Shown: positions 25,161-33,743 of the stretch, piece by piece | How the letters are laid out: each line of letters starts with the position of its first letter | Numbering within the stretch: the first letter of the stretch is position 1 | Assembly: GCF_017430385.1 (NCBI RefSeq) | Contig: NZ_JAFRNB010000131.1 | Span: 38,503-102,502, forward strand | DNA length: 64,000 nucleotides | DNA from: Treponema sp. | GTDB lineage: Bacteria > Spirochaetota > Spirochaetia > Treponematales > Treponemataceae | Direction of reading: 5' to 3' | Made by a program: the position numbers and the translations under genes | Notes under the pieces: generated by a model | What the model was told of the DNA's origin: nothing | The model's input: the letters and a program-made list of their open reading frames with translations, nothing else | Database searches by the model: none

Positions 25161-26030
25161 ATGAAAAAAGCATTACGGCATTTTCTTTCCATTCTTTCAC
25201 TTCTCCCAATACTAGCAGTTCTTTCCTGTGCAACAAACAATTCTTTACAAAAGCCGCTTCAAGATCAATGGCAGAAAATTCAGGATGCAGATTGGGCAGA
25301 ATATCTTTTCCACGAAGACAACACTACCCCGCTCCGATACCACTGCATTAAAATCGACCTTACAAGCGAAGCAATATCAATAGAAACTTTTCCGAATTCT
25401 GAGAAAGACTTCATTCAAAAAAACGGCCAGAAAACCGAATTCTTCAAGGGAATGTCCGCAAAAGAATTCGCCAAAAAAACAAAATCGCTCATCAGCGTGA
25501 ACACCGTGCCCTTCGACGGCATATACAAAAACAAAAAAGTTTCCCTGCTCAGCTCAACTCGCAAAATCTGTGGAATCCATGTTGCCAAAAAAAAACTCAT
25601 ATCACCTCCAATCGAAAAATACAGCGCGCTCTGCCTTAAAAAAGAAGATTCGGGTTACAGCGCGAAGATTTTCAAAAATCAGACTAGGGAAGACTTCACT
25701 GAATATGACTTTGCTTTTGGAGGATTTTTCACAATTCTCAAAGATTTCCAGAAACAGCCATTCTCAGCAACAAAGGACTCGCGCACGGCAATAGGGCTTT
25801 CAAAAGACGGAAGGACTCTCTATCTTCTTGTAGTAGAAGGAGAAAAGAGATCTCAAAGCACCGGCCTTTCCTACCCGGAATGTGCGGACATAATTCTCTC
25901 GCTCGGCGCAAGCGATGCCATGCAGATGGACGGTGGCGGTTCCAGCTCGCTTTTCATAAACGGAAAAAATGCCCTGTCCTACAAAACCCGCAGAAAATCC
26001 GCCGTTTTTCTAGGCTTCAAAAACAAATGA
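25161..26030 (+). CDS. NAGPA-type phosphodiester glycosidase lipoprotein
   Basis: The 289-residue product has a lipoprotein signal ending AVLSC (Cys about 23). The domain matches the NAGPA (phosphodiester glycosidase) fold: LISVNTVPFD, KDSRTAIGLSKDGRTLYLLV, and DAMQMDGGGSSSLFING near the C terminus. Such proteins hydrolyse sugar phosphodiesters or act on cell-wall glycans; the substrate here is unknown. It is expected at the periplasmic face. The start overlaps the rpsU terminator region, so expression may depend on read-through. Confidence 0.8.
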   Translation: MKKALRHFLSILSLLPILAVLSCATNNSLQKPLQDQWQKIQDADWAEYLFHEDNTTPLRYHCIKIDLTSEAISIETFPNSEKDFIQKNGQKTEFFKGMSAKEFAKKTKSLISVNTVPFDGIYKNKKVSLLSSTRKICGIHVAKKKLISPPIEKYSALCLKKEDSGYSAKIFKNQTREDFTEYDFAFGGFFTILKDFQKQPFSATKDSRTAIGLSKDGRTLYLLVVEGEKRSQSTGLSYPECADIILSLGASDAMQMDGGGSSSLFINGKNALSYKTRRKSAVFLGFKNK

Positions 26031-26035
26031 TTTTG

Positions 26036-26064
26036 TTGACGATATAGTTTTTATAAGGTATTAT
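26036..26064 (+). promoter_or_regulatory. Sigma70-type promoter, putative leaderless transcript
   Basis: TTGACG at 26036-26041, a 17-nt spacer and TATTAT at 26059-26064, with ATG at 26072, 7 nt after the -10 box. Confidence 0.65.
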
Positions 26065-26071
26065 TAAGGAT

Positions 26072-27076
26072 ATGGGAATTGCTACTAGCCAACAGCTTAC
26101 AAAATATTATGACCAATACCGCGACACAGAAATAACTTTCACAAAAGACATAATTCGTGCGCTCGGTCTCGATCCGCGCCAGGTCTATGTAAAATGTAAC
26201 GGCGGTCAGTGGCCTTGCATTATCAACTCAACGTCATTCCAGCATGCCAAGATTATTGTCGGCACAAAGGGCGGAGCTTTTCAGGCTCTTGCCGCAAAGA
26301 ACAATCCGACAGCCAATCTGCGCTTTTGCTTCAACGAGCAGGAAGACGACGGCATCATAACCTTCCTTGTTTCATCAAGGGTTGCTGAAATGCGCCCATA
26401 CATGAATTCCAAAGACCTGGTTATCGTAACGCTCCAGTTCACGGCTCGTCCGCCGGATGACCTTATCGAAATCTGCGGCCGTCTGCTTGAGGCAAACGCA
26501 AATGCAGTTCGCCGCCGCGAAGAGCGTATCCCAATCAACGAAGACAGCAAACGCAAGCTCAACCTTGCAAAAGAAGAATGTAATGTAGTAGTTCAAAGCG
26601 TTCCGCGTCATTGTGTAGTACGCGACATTTCTTTCTCAGGAGCAAGAGTTGTTCTTATCGGCTTGTCGCAGTTTCTCACAGGCAAAGAAGCAGTTCTCCG
26701 TCTCGAATTCAACGAGCCGAGCGAAATACTATCCATCCGTGGCACTATCGTTGCCGCAGATTTAATTCCCGGCCGCAAGGACATCTGTATCGCGAGCCTC
26801 AAATTCGACGAAAGTTCGCTTCCTCTGTCTTTCAAAATGCACTTGAACACATACTTAACGGCCGTCCGCAAGGTTCAGCTCTCTGCTTCCGAACAAATTG
26901 CACAGCAAAAGGCTGCTCAGGAAGCACAGGCTGCGGTCATGGCACAGGCATCCGAGCCTCAGGCCGAGCCAGCCCCGGCTGCTCCGGCTCCCGAAGCTGC
27001 GGCACCTGCAGCAGAAGCTCAATCGGCTCCACCACAACCCGCCGAGCAACAGCCTGCAGCTTCTACACAAAACTAA
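26072..27076 (+). CDS. PilZ domain protein (c-di-GMP effector candidate)
   Basis: The 334-residue product has an N-terminal domain of about 145 residues of the type found before PilZ in spirochaetes, then a PilZ domain with the c-di-GMP motif: RRREERIPI (about residues 149-157) and DISFSGARV (about 186-194). A C-terminal tail of about 65 residues is rich in Ala, Pro, Gln and Glu. PilZ proteins change activity of partners when c-di-GMP is bound; in treponemes c-di-GMP affects motility and biofilm. The ATG follows a strong promoter by 7 nt. Confidence 0.8.
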   Translation: MGIATSQQLTKYYDQYRDTEITFTKDIIRALGLDPRQVYVKCNGGQWPCIINSTSFQHAKIIVGTKGGAFQALAAKNNPTANLRFCFNEQEDDGIITFLVSSRVAEMRPYMNSKDLVIVTLQFTARPPDDLIEICGRLLEANANAVRRREERIPINEDSKRKLNLAKEECNVVVQSVPRHCVVRDISFSGARVVLIGLSQFLTGKEAVLRLEFNEPSEILSIRGTIVAADLIPGRKDICIASLKFDESSLPLSFKMHLNTYLTAVRKVQLSASEQIAQQKAAQEAQAAVMAQASEPQAEPAPAAPAPEAAAPAAEAQSAPPQPAEQQPAASTQN

Positions 27077-27090
27077 TTCCAGTCAGCAAA

Positions 27091-27123
27091 ACGCTTATCG
27101 GTTTTCCGGTAGGCGTATTTTTT
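27091..27123 (+). terminator. Rho-independent terminator after the PilZ gene
   Basis: ACGCTTATCGG and CCGGTAGGCGT pair over 11 bp with two G-U pairs around TTTT, followed by ATTTTTT. Confidence 0.8.
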
Positions 27124-27158
27124 ACTATCTTTCAATTCTTTTTTTTTCAGGAGTTTTT

Positions 27159-28304
27159 ATGAATCCAGCTTCTCCATTGGACTCGGTTTATTTCATCGAC
27201 ATTCCGGAAGGTTTCTCACTTTCAGACAAAGCGTTCCACCTCGACACAACCATTCCTCTTCCGGTACAAAAAAAGGCTGATGACGATCCAGGCTCATTCA
27301 ACATGAAGGAACTTACCGAAGAGCAGATTCTTGCCGGTCTTCTCACAATCATGGCTTATGATCCAAAAAACGAGCACATCTTGTATTACCGCTCAATCTT
27401 AAGCCACGCACGCCCAAACCTAAAGAAAGAACTCGGTGAAGCGGCAATTCTCAAGGCAAAAAACGAAGACTTTGAGCTTGCCGAAGAAATTTTCCGCGCT
27501 CTCCACGGCTTTGACCCGGAAGACATGACAATCGTCCTCAACATGGCACTTTTCCTTGACCAGCGTGCAGATTCTTACCGCCGCTCAGGTCTTCACGACG
27601 ATGCCGATGCCTACGATGAAGACGCGCTCAACTACTACCGCGAGGCCCTCGAAGCAGAACCGCCTTTGCCGGACGCTTTCTTCAACGCGGGCTTCTACTA
27701 CCTCAAGCAGCACAAGTACAGGGAAGCAAAAGATGTTTTTGAGACATACCTTGCCCTGACATGCGACACAAAGGACGAGGAGCTTGGCGAAAACGGAGTC
27801 TATAAAAAGAACCGTGCGCAGCAGATTCTGGACAATATCGCAAACCGCAACATGGACGACGACCACTTCAAGGCTGCATACCAGCTGATAGACCGAGGCG
27901 AAGAAGAAAAAGGCGTTGAGGAAATCCGTAAATTCCTTGAAAAGAACCCGAATGTCTGGAACGCATGGTTCATGCTTGGCTGGGGAATGAGAAAACTCGC
28001 CCGCTTCGATGAGGCAAAGATGGCATTTGAAAAAGCACTCACGCTCGAAGGCGGCGACACAAGCGACACTTACAACGAGCTTTCAATCTGTCTTCTGGAG
28101 CAGGGCAACATAAAAGAAGCAAAAAAACTGCTCGAAAAAGCCCTGGCCAAAGACAGCGAGAATACAAAAATCATCTCAAATCTGGGATATTTGGCTCTCA
28201 AGGAAGGGAATCCAGGCATGGCTGCCGGCTACTTCCAGACGGTTCTTGAAATCGACCCGGATGACAAAATCGCCGCAATGGAACTTTCTAAACTGGATGT
28301 TTAA
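27159..28304 (+). CDS. TPR repeat protein
   Basis: The 381-residue product has no signal peptide. It contains a degenerate N-terminal region and then several TPR units: YREALEAEPPLPDAFFNAGF, WNAWFMLGWGMRKLARFDEA, SDTYNELSICLLEQGNIKEA and TKIISNLGYLALKEGNPGMA. It is expected to be a cytoplasmic scaffold or chaperone-like adaptor; the partner is unknown. The ATG at 27159 has CAGGAG 5 nt upstream and follows a terminator. The 3' end overlaps the convergent DUF192 gene by 4 nt. Confidence 0.8.
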   Translation: MNPASPLDSVYFIDIPEGFSLSDKAFHLDTTIPLPVQKKADDDPGSFNMKELTEEQILAGLLTIMAYDPKNEHILYYRSILSHARPNLKKELGEAAILKAKNEDFELAEEIFRALHGFDPEDMTIVLNMALFLDQRADSYRRSGLHDDADAYDEDALNYYREALEAEPPLPDAFFNAGFYYLKQHKYREAKDVFETYLALTCDTKDEELGENGVYKKNRAQQILDNIANRNMDDDHFKAAYQLIDRGEEEKGVEEIRKFLEKNPNVWNAWFMLGWGMRKLARFDEAKMAFEKALTLEGGDTSDTYNELSICLLEQGNIKEAKKLLEKALAKDSENTKIISNLGYLALKEGNPGMAAGYFQTVLEIDPDDKIAAMELSKLDV

Positions 28305-28750
28305 AAATTCAGTTTAAGCTTGTCTCCAACCTTTACATTCACCTTGCCGTACCAGCCTTGCGGAACTTCCAGCGCATAAAGGACTTCTGTGCTGCTCGTA
28401 ATATTCGCGAGGCTGTACGGTGTCATATCCAGAATGTCGCGGATTTTTCCGTTCTTGTCGATATAAGCAATTGAGAGCGGATGCGGAGTGTTCTTCATCC
28501 AGAAGTCCAGAATCTGCTCTTCCTCAAAAATAAAAAGCATCCCCGTGCCGTCAGGGATTTCCTGCCTGAACATAAAGCCGTTCTTGCGCTCATCAAAAGT
28601 CGAGGCAATTTCCGCCTTCACGACGATTTCCTTGCCCTCCGAATTCACGAGCACAAGTTTTTTAACAGGAAGTCTTTTATTAGAGGAAGTACATGCCGTA
28701 GAAATAAAAATCAATGAGAAAATCGTGAATAAAAAGAAAATTTTTCGCAT
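28301..28750 (-). CDS. DUF192 lipoprotein
   Basis: The 149-residue product has a lipoprotein signal ending FISTAC (Cys about 20). The remaining domain is DUF192: ERKNGFMFRQEIPDGTGMLF, WMKNTPHPLSIAYID, and ALEVPQGWYGKVNVKVGD. The family is exported and of unknown function; the fold resembles a small beta-barrel. ATG at 28750 is preferred to one three codons upstream because the lipoprotein signal begins there. Confidence 0.85.
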   Translation of the reverse strand: MRKIFFLFTIFSLIFISTACTSSNKRLPVKKLVLVNSEGKEIVVKAEIASTFDERKNGFMFRQEIPDGTGMLFIFEEEQILDFWMKNTPHPLSIAYIDKNGKIRDILDMTPYSLANITSSTEVLYALEVPQGWYGKVNVKVGDKLKLNF

Positions 28751-28800
28751 AAAATACAATACCTAAATCGCGTTTATCCGCGTGCATCAGAGTCGAATTT

Positions 28801-29328
28801 TTATAATGAATCCAAGAATTTGTCGCGGGCTTTTTCGGCAGTTGTTTTTTCAACATTTGAAGAATCTTTTTTGCTGTCGAAAGCCTTTGCATCCGTGTAT
28901 TTGAGAGTAAGAGGCTTTTCCAGTGACAGAATCACATCTCCGTCCCGCCAGACTGATTTTTTCGGCGAAAGCTCGTCAGGATTTCCGTACTTTTCGCAGA
29001 GTTTTGAGAAGACTGAATAATGATCAACCTTGTTCCTGTCCAAGTTGAGGGTGATTATATAAAGCTTGTCGTTCGCAAACTGAAACCAGCATCTGCCCAG
29101 AAAAGAAAATCCGAACTGCGAGCCGTCAGTCTCAATCAAAAACTGGCCGTCCGAAGGAGAAAGAGAAACATCCCTGTCCCCGCGGTAACCAAACTGATGA
29201 TCTTTTTTGAGAGCTTCCTTTAAAGAATCAATATCCATCCCCAATTTTGCAGAAGAATATCCGTTAGGCAGGGAGAAAATTTGTGCTGAGAGAAAAAACG
29301 CGAAAACTGCGAATAAAATCTTTTTCAT
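28801..29328 (-). CDS. Secreted hypothetical protein
   Basis: The 175-residue product has a signal peptide (MKKILFAVFAFFLSAQIFS) and a beta-rich mature part with GYSSAKLGMDIDSLKEALKK and FGFSFLGRCWFQFANDKLYI. I do not recognise the family; the layout resembles treponemal periplasmic proteins that monitor envelope state, but nothing supports a function. It is monocistronic, 51 nt before the DUF192 gene on the same strand, and could share its transcript. Confidence 0.6.
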   Translation of the reverse strand: MKKILFAVFAFFLSAQIFSLPNGYSSAKLGMDIDSLKEALKKDHQFGYRGDRDVSLSPSDGQFLIETDGSQFGFSFLGRCWFQFANDKLYIITLNLDRNKVDHYSVFSKLCEKYGNPDELSPKKSVWRDGDVILSLEKPLTLKYTDAKAFDSKKDSSNVEKTTAEKARDKFLDSL

Positions 29329-29360
29329 CAGTTATATTTTCGGTTTTTTTTTGATAAGTT

Positions 29361-30566
29361 TTAGTCTTTATTCTGGCTTTGACGCTGGAACTGCTTTCGG
29401 TAGAATTCAGCCTGCTTCAAAAGCTCAAGACAATCAGGAATAAAGATTTTGCCCTTTTCAATTTTGACAATCGGAGAATTCATGAAATTGTAAAGGCAGC
29501 GGGCCTGATCATTTTTTGAAAGACCGCACATAGTCGCAATATCCTCAACCGTGAAGTTAGTCATAAACTGCGTGCCTTTTCCAACATTAACCCGCATTTT
29601 TTCGATTTGAAGCGCGAGCATATCAGTCATTTGGGCGACAGGATTTGAATGAAGCAATGTGTTTGCAAGCTGTCTCTGCATAGACCAAAGCCGCTCTGAA
29701 AGGGTTGTTGTAAGGCGGTCAACCATCTGAGCCTGAGTTGCGACCATCTGGTTGAAGTTCTGCATGTTGATTGACATGAGAACGCAGTCATCCATGGCGA
29801 TTGCGTTTGCAGAACGAGGCTTTTTCTCAAGCAAAGCCATTTCACCGAACATGTCGCCAGTTTTCAGCATGGCAAGAGTGACCTCGGTGCCGTCAACGAC
29901 CTTTGAGATTTTGATTGAACCGGCCTTGATGATGAACATATCTGGGCCGTTCTGAGCTTCAGAGAAAACCATTGAACCGCGCGGATATTTTCGGATCATA
30001 TCCTGGCTTGGCTCAACATAAGGCGCATTTACACGCTGCTTAAGAACAGCGATTCGTTTGAGAGCTTTTTTTGCATTTTCGCTGTTTTTTTCCATTTTGA
30101 CATACTGGTAATAAGCGAAGAAAGCAATATCAAACTGCTGCTGAGAATCAAAATATGCACCGACATTATATAACTGCTCGTAATCTTCACGGGAAGTCGC
30201 ACACTGAGTCTGCTCCATGAGAGTCTCATTGACGACACGCATTCGGTTAGCAAAAGTACGGATAATTTTAAGAGCAACGGCAGTGTTTTTCTCAATCAGC
30301 TCGATGTACTGATCACGCTGAACGGCAATACAGACAACATCGGACATAGCTATACAGGTTTCAATCTGAGCACGGCGTGCCATGCAAGAAATAACACCTA
30401 CGAAATCACCAGGACCGAGAACGACATTCTGGGCACCAGGCAATTCTGTCTGATGAGTAATTTTTACATGCCCACTCTGAATAATGTAAAAACGGTCAGG
30501 ATTTTCTTTTCCTTCGACCAAAACATAAGTGTCTTTTTTAAAAGTTACAAATGATAATTGAAGCAC
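29361..30566 (-). CDS. Dual cyclic-nucleotide-binding-domain protein with Crp-type C terminus
   Basis: The 401-residue product has two cNMP-binding-type beta-rolls, about residues 1-115 (RFYIIQSGHVKI, GPGDFVGVISCMARRAQIE) and about 185-300 (MFIIKAGSIKISKVVDGTEV, LKTGDMFGEMALLEKKPRSA), joined by a helical linker. The C-terminal part resembles a degenerate Crp helix-turn-helix (FTVEDIATMCGLSKNDQARC). Treponemes carry a similar tandem protein. The start is GTG at 30566 (AAGGCGG upstream): the earlier TTG at 30599 would place the start over the -10 box. The second roll keeps G-E-M-A-L and R-S-A of real cAMP sites, the first does not. Confidence 0.75.
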   Translation of the reverse strand: MLQLSFVTFKKDTYVLVEGKENPDRFYIIQSGHVKITHQTELPGAQNVVLGPGDFVGVISCMARRAQIETCIAMSDVVCIAVQRDQYIELIEKNTAVALKIIRTFANRMRVVNETLMEQTQCATSREDYEQLYNVGAYFDSQQQFDIAFFAYYQYVKMEKNSENAKKALKRIAVLKQRVNAPYVEPSQDMIRKYPRGSMVFSEAQNGPDMFIIKAGSIKISKVVDGTEVTLAMLKTGDMFGEMALLEKKPRSANAIAMDDCVLMSINMQNFNQMVATQAQMVDRLTTTLSERLWSMQRQLANTLLHSNPVAQMTDMLALQIEKMRVNVGKGTQFMTNFTVEDIATMCGLSKNDQARCLYNFMNSPIVKIEKGKIFIPDCLELLKQAEFYRKQFQRQSQNKD

Positions 30567-30587
30567 TTTTTTATCCGCCTTCTTCTC

Positions 30588-30616
30588 AGTATAACGCAAA
30601 AGTTTAAAATTGTCTC
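30588..30616 (-). promoter_or_regulatory. Sigma70-type promoter of the dual cNMP gene
   Basis: GAGACA (30616-30611), a 17-nt spacer and TATACT (30593-30588) on the minus strand; this lies about 22 nt before the GTG start at 30566 and overlaps the discarded upstream TTG. Confidence 0.5.
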
Positions 30617-30626
30617 TATTTTTTTT

Positions 30627-31826
30627 CTATTCTATGAATAAAATTTCATTTTCAAGCGAAAATCCAGTCTTTTCGAGCACAATCTCCTTGATTCGGGCAG
30701 AAAGTTCCTTGATGTCTCTTGCCGTAGCCTTTCGCTCAGGATTGATGATGAAATTTCCATGCCACGGAGCAATCTGCGCGCCACCAACCGAAAAGCCTTT
30801 CAATCCGCACTCGTCAATCACTTTGCCCGCGATAATTCCGTGAACCGCGTCGTTTTTGAAGGCAGAGCCAGAACTTGGTGCACGGAAATGCCCTTTTTCG
30901 CGGCGTTCACTCATGCACTTTTCAGATTTTTTGGAATCGAAGCCGTTTTTGACAGAAAATTTTGCAGAAAGTATTATTTTAGAAATGAGCAATGAGCAAT
31001 GAGCAGTTAGCAATGGGAAGGGGGAAGTCTCCCCCTCGCTACAACCGCTATCGCGTTTTCCGCTACCCCCACTCCTAAGGGGTTCCCCCTTAAAATCCCC
31101 ATTTTTCATCCGAGTTAATTCGTGTCCATCCGCATCAAATTCTTTTCTTCCAATTTGGAACGGAGATTTCTTATACCCCCAGTCGGAATCAACTTTCTCG
31201 TATTCGTGGATTTTACCGTCTGTTAAATCAAAATAGCGCACGCTTAGCAAATTGTCGCAGGCACTTAGCCCGAAGCATGTCGCGTTCATAAAAAGAGCGC
31301 CCCCCACAGTTCCGCTAAGCCCCGAAAAGCTCTCAAATCCGCCCAGATTATTCTTCTTACAAAAAGAAATCACGCTGCCCCAGGAAGAACCGGAATCAAC
31401 TTCCAAAATTAACGAGGATTCACACGGATTTAAAGGATTTTTGAATTTCTCACAGAGATTTGGAGAGCACAGAGGGCTTTCAGGGTTAAGAAGTTTTTCA
31501 CCCTCAATCAAGCTCTCTGTGTGCTCCGTGCCCTCTGTGAGGAATTTTACCTGATTCATTTTTCGGGTAGAAATCACCGCATCAAGACCAGCATCACTGA
31601 TTATCACATTCGAGCCACCGCCGAGCACAAAAAATTTTACATTTTCCTCTATAAAATAACGCACAGCAAAAACAAGGCTCTCTCCATCCTTCGGCTCCAA
31701 AAAGAGTTTTGCTTCACCACCGACATTCATCGTGGTATGCTTTGCAAGATTCTCGTTAATTTTAACGCTTCCTGTAAAATATTCGCTATCATTGAAAAAT
31801 TGTGCGATTTGTTCTATAGTTTTCAT
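30627..31826 (-). CDS. murB: UDP-N-acetylenolpyruvoylglucosamine reductase MurB, repeat-inflated
   Basis: The 399-residue product keeps the MurB core: LAKHTTMNVGG, VLGGGSNVIISD (FAD site), FSGLSGTVGGA, and the catalytic Ser region SSGSAFKND. Usual length is about 300. The extra ~100 residues lie in two blocks, about 92-139 and 231-282, that coincide exactly with repeat DNA (31411-31552 and 30982-31136); between them the core resumes. It reduces UDP-GlcNAc-enolpyruvate to UDP-MurNAc. The ATG at 31826 has TATAAT 7 nt upstream and no SD. Catalytic motifs are intact, so the enzyme is probably active. Confidence 0.9.
   Translation of the reverse strand: MKTIEQIAQFFNDSEYFTGSVKINENLAKHTTMNVGGEAKLFLEPKDGESLVFAVRYFIEENVKFFVLGGGSNVIISDAGLDAVISTRKMNQVKFLTEGTEHTESLIEGEKLLNPESPLCSPNLCEKFKNPLNPCESSLILEVDSGSSWGSVISFCKKNNLGGFESFSGLSGTVGGALFMNATCFGLSACDNLLSVRYFDLTDGKIHEYEKVDSDWGYKKSPFQIGRKEFDADGHELTRMKNGDFKGEPLRSGGSGKRDSGCSEGETSPFPLLTAHCSLLISKIILSAKFSVKNGFDSKKSEKCMSERREKGHFRAPSSGSAFKNDAVHGIIAGKVIDECGLKGFSVGGAQIAPWHGNFIINPERKATARDIKELSARIKEIVLEKTGFSLENEILFIE
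30982..31136 (-). repeat. Three repeat families inside murB (insert 2)
   Basis: In order on the minus strand: a 10-nt-period ATCCGNGTNN stretch (31136-31107), a GGGGG...GGGGGAGACTTCCCCC multi-hairpin element (31090-31020) and a 7-nt-period GAGCAAT stretch (31017-30982). All three families also occur between genes in this window. Confidence 0.8.
31411..31552 (-). repeat. CACAGAG/CTCTGTG inverted repeat inside murB (insert 1)
   Basis: The arms AATTTCTCACAGAG (31445 region) and CTCTGTGAGGAATTTT (31532 region) and the inner GAGCACAGAGGG/CTCTCTGTGTGCTCCG form an inverted repeat. A sister copy lies between murB and cysS at 31853-31972. Confidence 0.8.
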
Positions 31827-31852
31827 CAAGAATATTATAGAAAGAAAACAGA

Positions 31853-31972
31853 GGTTTATCCACAGAGAACTTTTAAATTCCTCACAGAGTTTAAGAGAAC
31901 ACAGAGATATTTCAAATATACCTTGTTCAACACACTCTCTGTGAACTCCGTGCCCTCTGTGAGAAATTTAAA
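31853..31972 (+). repeat. CACAGAG/CTCTGTG inverted repeat between murB and cysS
   Basis: CACAGAG units on the left and CTCTGTGAA, CTCCGTGCC, CTCTGTGAG (9-nt period) on the right form an inverted repeat occupying almost the whole gap. It matches insert 1 of murB, 300 bp away. Confidence 0.8.
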
Positions 31973-31982
31973 GGGTGATATT

Positions 31983-33539
31983 ATGGCTTTACGATTATTC
32001 AATACAATGGGACGCACTATGCAGGAATTCGTGCCGATTCATGAGAATCATGTCGGTTTTTACGGATGCGGACCTACGGTTTACAATTATGCGCATATCG
32101 GCAATCTTCGTGCCTATGTTTTCCTTGACATCCTCGATAAGACACTCAAATTCTTAGGCTACGACATCAAGCATGTAATGAACATCACGGATGTCGGCCA
32201 CCTCACTGGCGACGGCGATGACGGTGACGACAAAATGCTCAAAACAGCCGAAGAGCGACACCAGAGCGTTCTTGAAGTCGCAAAATTTTACACCGAAGCA
32301 TTCATGAAGGACATCGATGCCCTCAATATCCGCCACCCGGATGTAATCTGTAAGGCAACAGAGCACATCAACGAAATGATTGAGCTTATCAAAAAGCTTG
32401 AGGCAAACGGCCACACTTACATGGCTGGCGGAAACCTTTACTACGACATCTCAACCTACCCTGATTACGGCAAACTTGCAAATCTTGACTTGGAAAAACT
32501 CGTCGCAGGCAAAGGCAAGCGCAAAGAAGTCGTAATCGATGAGAACAAGCGAAACCCTGGCGACTTCGTTCTCTGGTTCACAAAATCTAAATTTGAAAAT
32601 CAGGCCATGACATGGGATTCTCCGTGGGGTCGCGGTTATCCTGGCTGGCACATCGAATGTTCTGCAATGAGCATGAAATATCTCGGTCAGCACATCGACA
32701 TCCACACAGGCGGAATCGATCATGTTCCTGTTCATCACACAAACGAAATCGCTCAGAGCGAAGGAAGCTTTACAGAAGAAGAGCGCAAGGAAGGTCCGTG
32801 GGTAAAATACTGGCTTCACAACGAATTCCTTATTCTTGAAGGCGGAAAAATGTCCAAATCAAGCGGGCACTTCATCACGCTCCAGACAGATTTGCCGGCC
32901 GAAAAAGGCTATTCACTCACAAGCAAGGGCTACGCTCCGCTCGACTACCGATTCTTCCTTTTGGGCGGTCACTACCGAAAGCCGCTCGTATTCTCTCTTG
33001 ACGGAATGGAGAGCGCAAAAAACGGTCGCGCAGCATTAAATGAGCGAGTTGCAAAACTTATCAAAAAAACAAAAGACGAAGAAAAAATCGAGCTTACAAA
33101 AGAAAACTTTGCAGACATCTTGGGAAAAATCGCTTCTTCAATGACAGAAAGCGAGAACCTCAAGCGATTTAAAGAAGGACTTGAGAACGATCTGGCAACT
33201 CCTGTCGCTCTCTCGGCATTACAGAAAGCTTCAAACGGCAAAAATCAGAAAGCAAGTGCAGCTTTGGCAGACATTTTCACGATGGACAAAGTTATTTCGC
33301 TCTCTGTAATTGAGAACGCAATTGAGATTGCAAAAAAACAGGCCGAGGAAGCAAATGCTCATCTTGACGACCACGCAGGAGACCCGGAAGCAGCAGAAAT
33401 CACAGCCCTTGTTGCAGAGCGAACAGCAGCCAAGAAAGCAAAGGATTTTGCAAAAGCAGACCAGATTCGAAATGATTTGGCAGCCCGAGGAATCACAATC
33501 ATAGACACCCCACAGGGGCCGACCTGGAAAAGAGACTAA
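31983..33539 (+). CDS. cysS: Cysteinyl-tRNA synthetase
   Basis: The 518-residue product has the class I signatures CGPTVYNYAHIGN (about residues 26-38) and GGKMSKSSGH (about 290-299). Zinc ligands are visible as the first Cys in CGPTVY, the Cys of HIECSAM and HHTNE. It charges tRNA-Cys with cysteine. The frame is open much further upstream, but that part is antisense to murB; the ATG at 31983 with AAGGGTGAT is the real start. A three-hairpin element begins right after the stop. Confidence 0.95.
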   Translation: MALRLFNTMGRTMQEFVPIHENHVGFYGCGPTVYNYAHIGNLRAYVFLDILDKTLKFLGYDIKHVMNITDVGHLTGDGDDGDDKMLKTAEERHQSVLEVAKFYTEAFMKDIDALNIRHPDVICKATEHINEMIELIKKLEANGHTYMAGGNLYYDISTYPDYGKLANLDLEKLVAGKGKRKEVVIDENKRNPGDFVLWFTKSKFENQAMTWDSPWGRGYPGWHIECSAMSMKYLGQHIDIHTGGIDHVPVHHTNEIAQSEGSFTEEERKEGPWVKYWLHNEFLILEGGKMSKSSGHFITLQTDLPAEKGYSLTSKGYAPLDYRFFLLGGHYRKPLVFSLDGMESAKNGRAALNERVAKLIKKTKDEEKIELTKENFADILGKIASSMTESENLKRFKEGLENDLATPVALSALQKASNGKNQKASAALADIFTMDKVISLSVIENAIEIAKKQAEEANAHLDDHAGDPEAAEITALVAERTAAKKAKDFAKADQIRNDLAARGITIIDTPQGPTWKRD

Positions 33540-33543
33540 GGAA

Positions 33544-33678
33544 CACAAAATCCATCCTTGGATTTTGTGATTCCAACGAGAATTTTCTTTCAGAAAATTC
33601 TCTCTTAGCTTTTACCCTACATCCTGTAGGGCATTTAGCGAAGGGCGGATAGCCCGGCCGCAAAGCGGCAGTGCCCTA
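33544..33678 (+). repeat. Three-hairpin A-B-C element, copy 1
   Basis: Hairpin A: CACAAAATCCA/TGGATTTTGTG, 33544-33569. Hairpin B: GAGAATTTTCT/AGAAAATTCTC, 33578-33602, preceded by CCAAC. Hairpin C: CCCTACA/TGTAGGG around TCC, 33615-33631, followed by GGCATTTA and a GGATAGCCC hairpin region. It starts right behind the cysS stop codon. Same order as at 54219 with different stem sequences. Confidence 0.8.
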
Positions 33679-33743
33679 AAAAAAATAACAAAAATTTGTA
33701 ACTAATATCAGACATCATTGTTAGTATATGCGAGGAAGGGAAA

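Noticed and set aside
31521..31982. 154-residue N-terminal extension of CysS
   Set aside because: It is antisense to murB and crosses repeat DNA; CysS family homology and the ribosome site begin at 31983.
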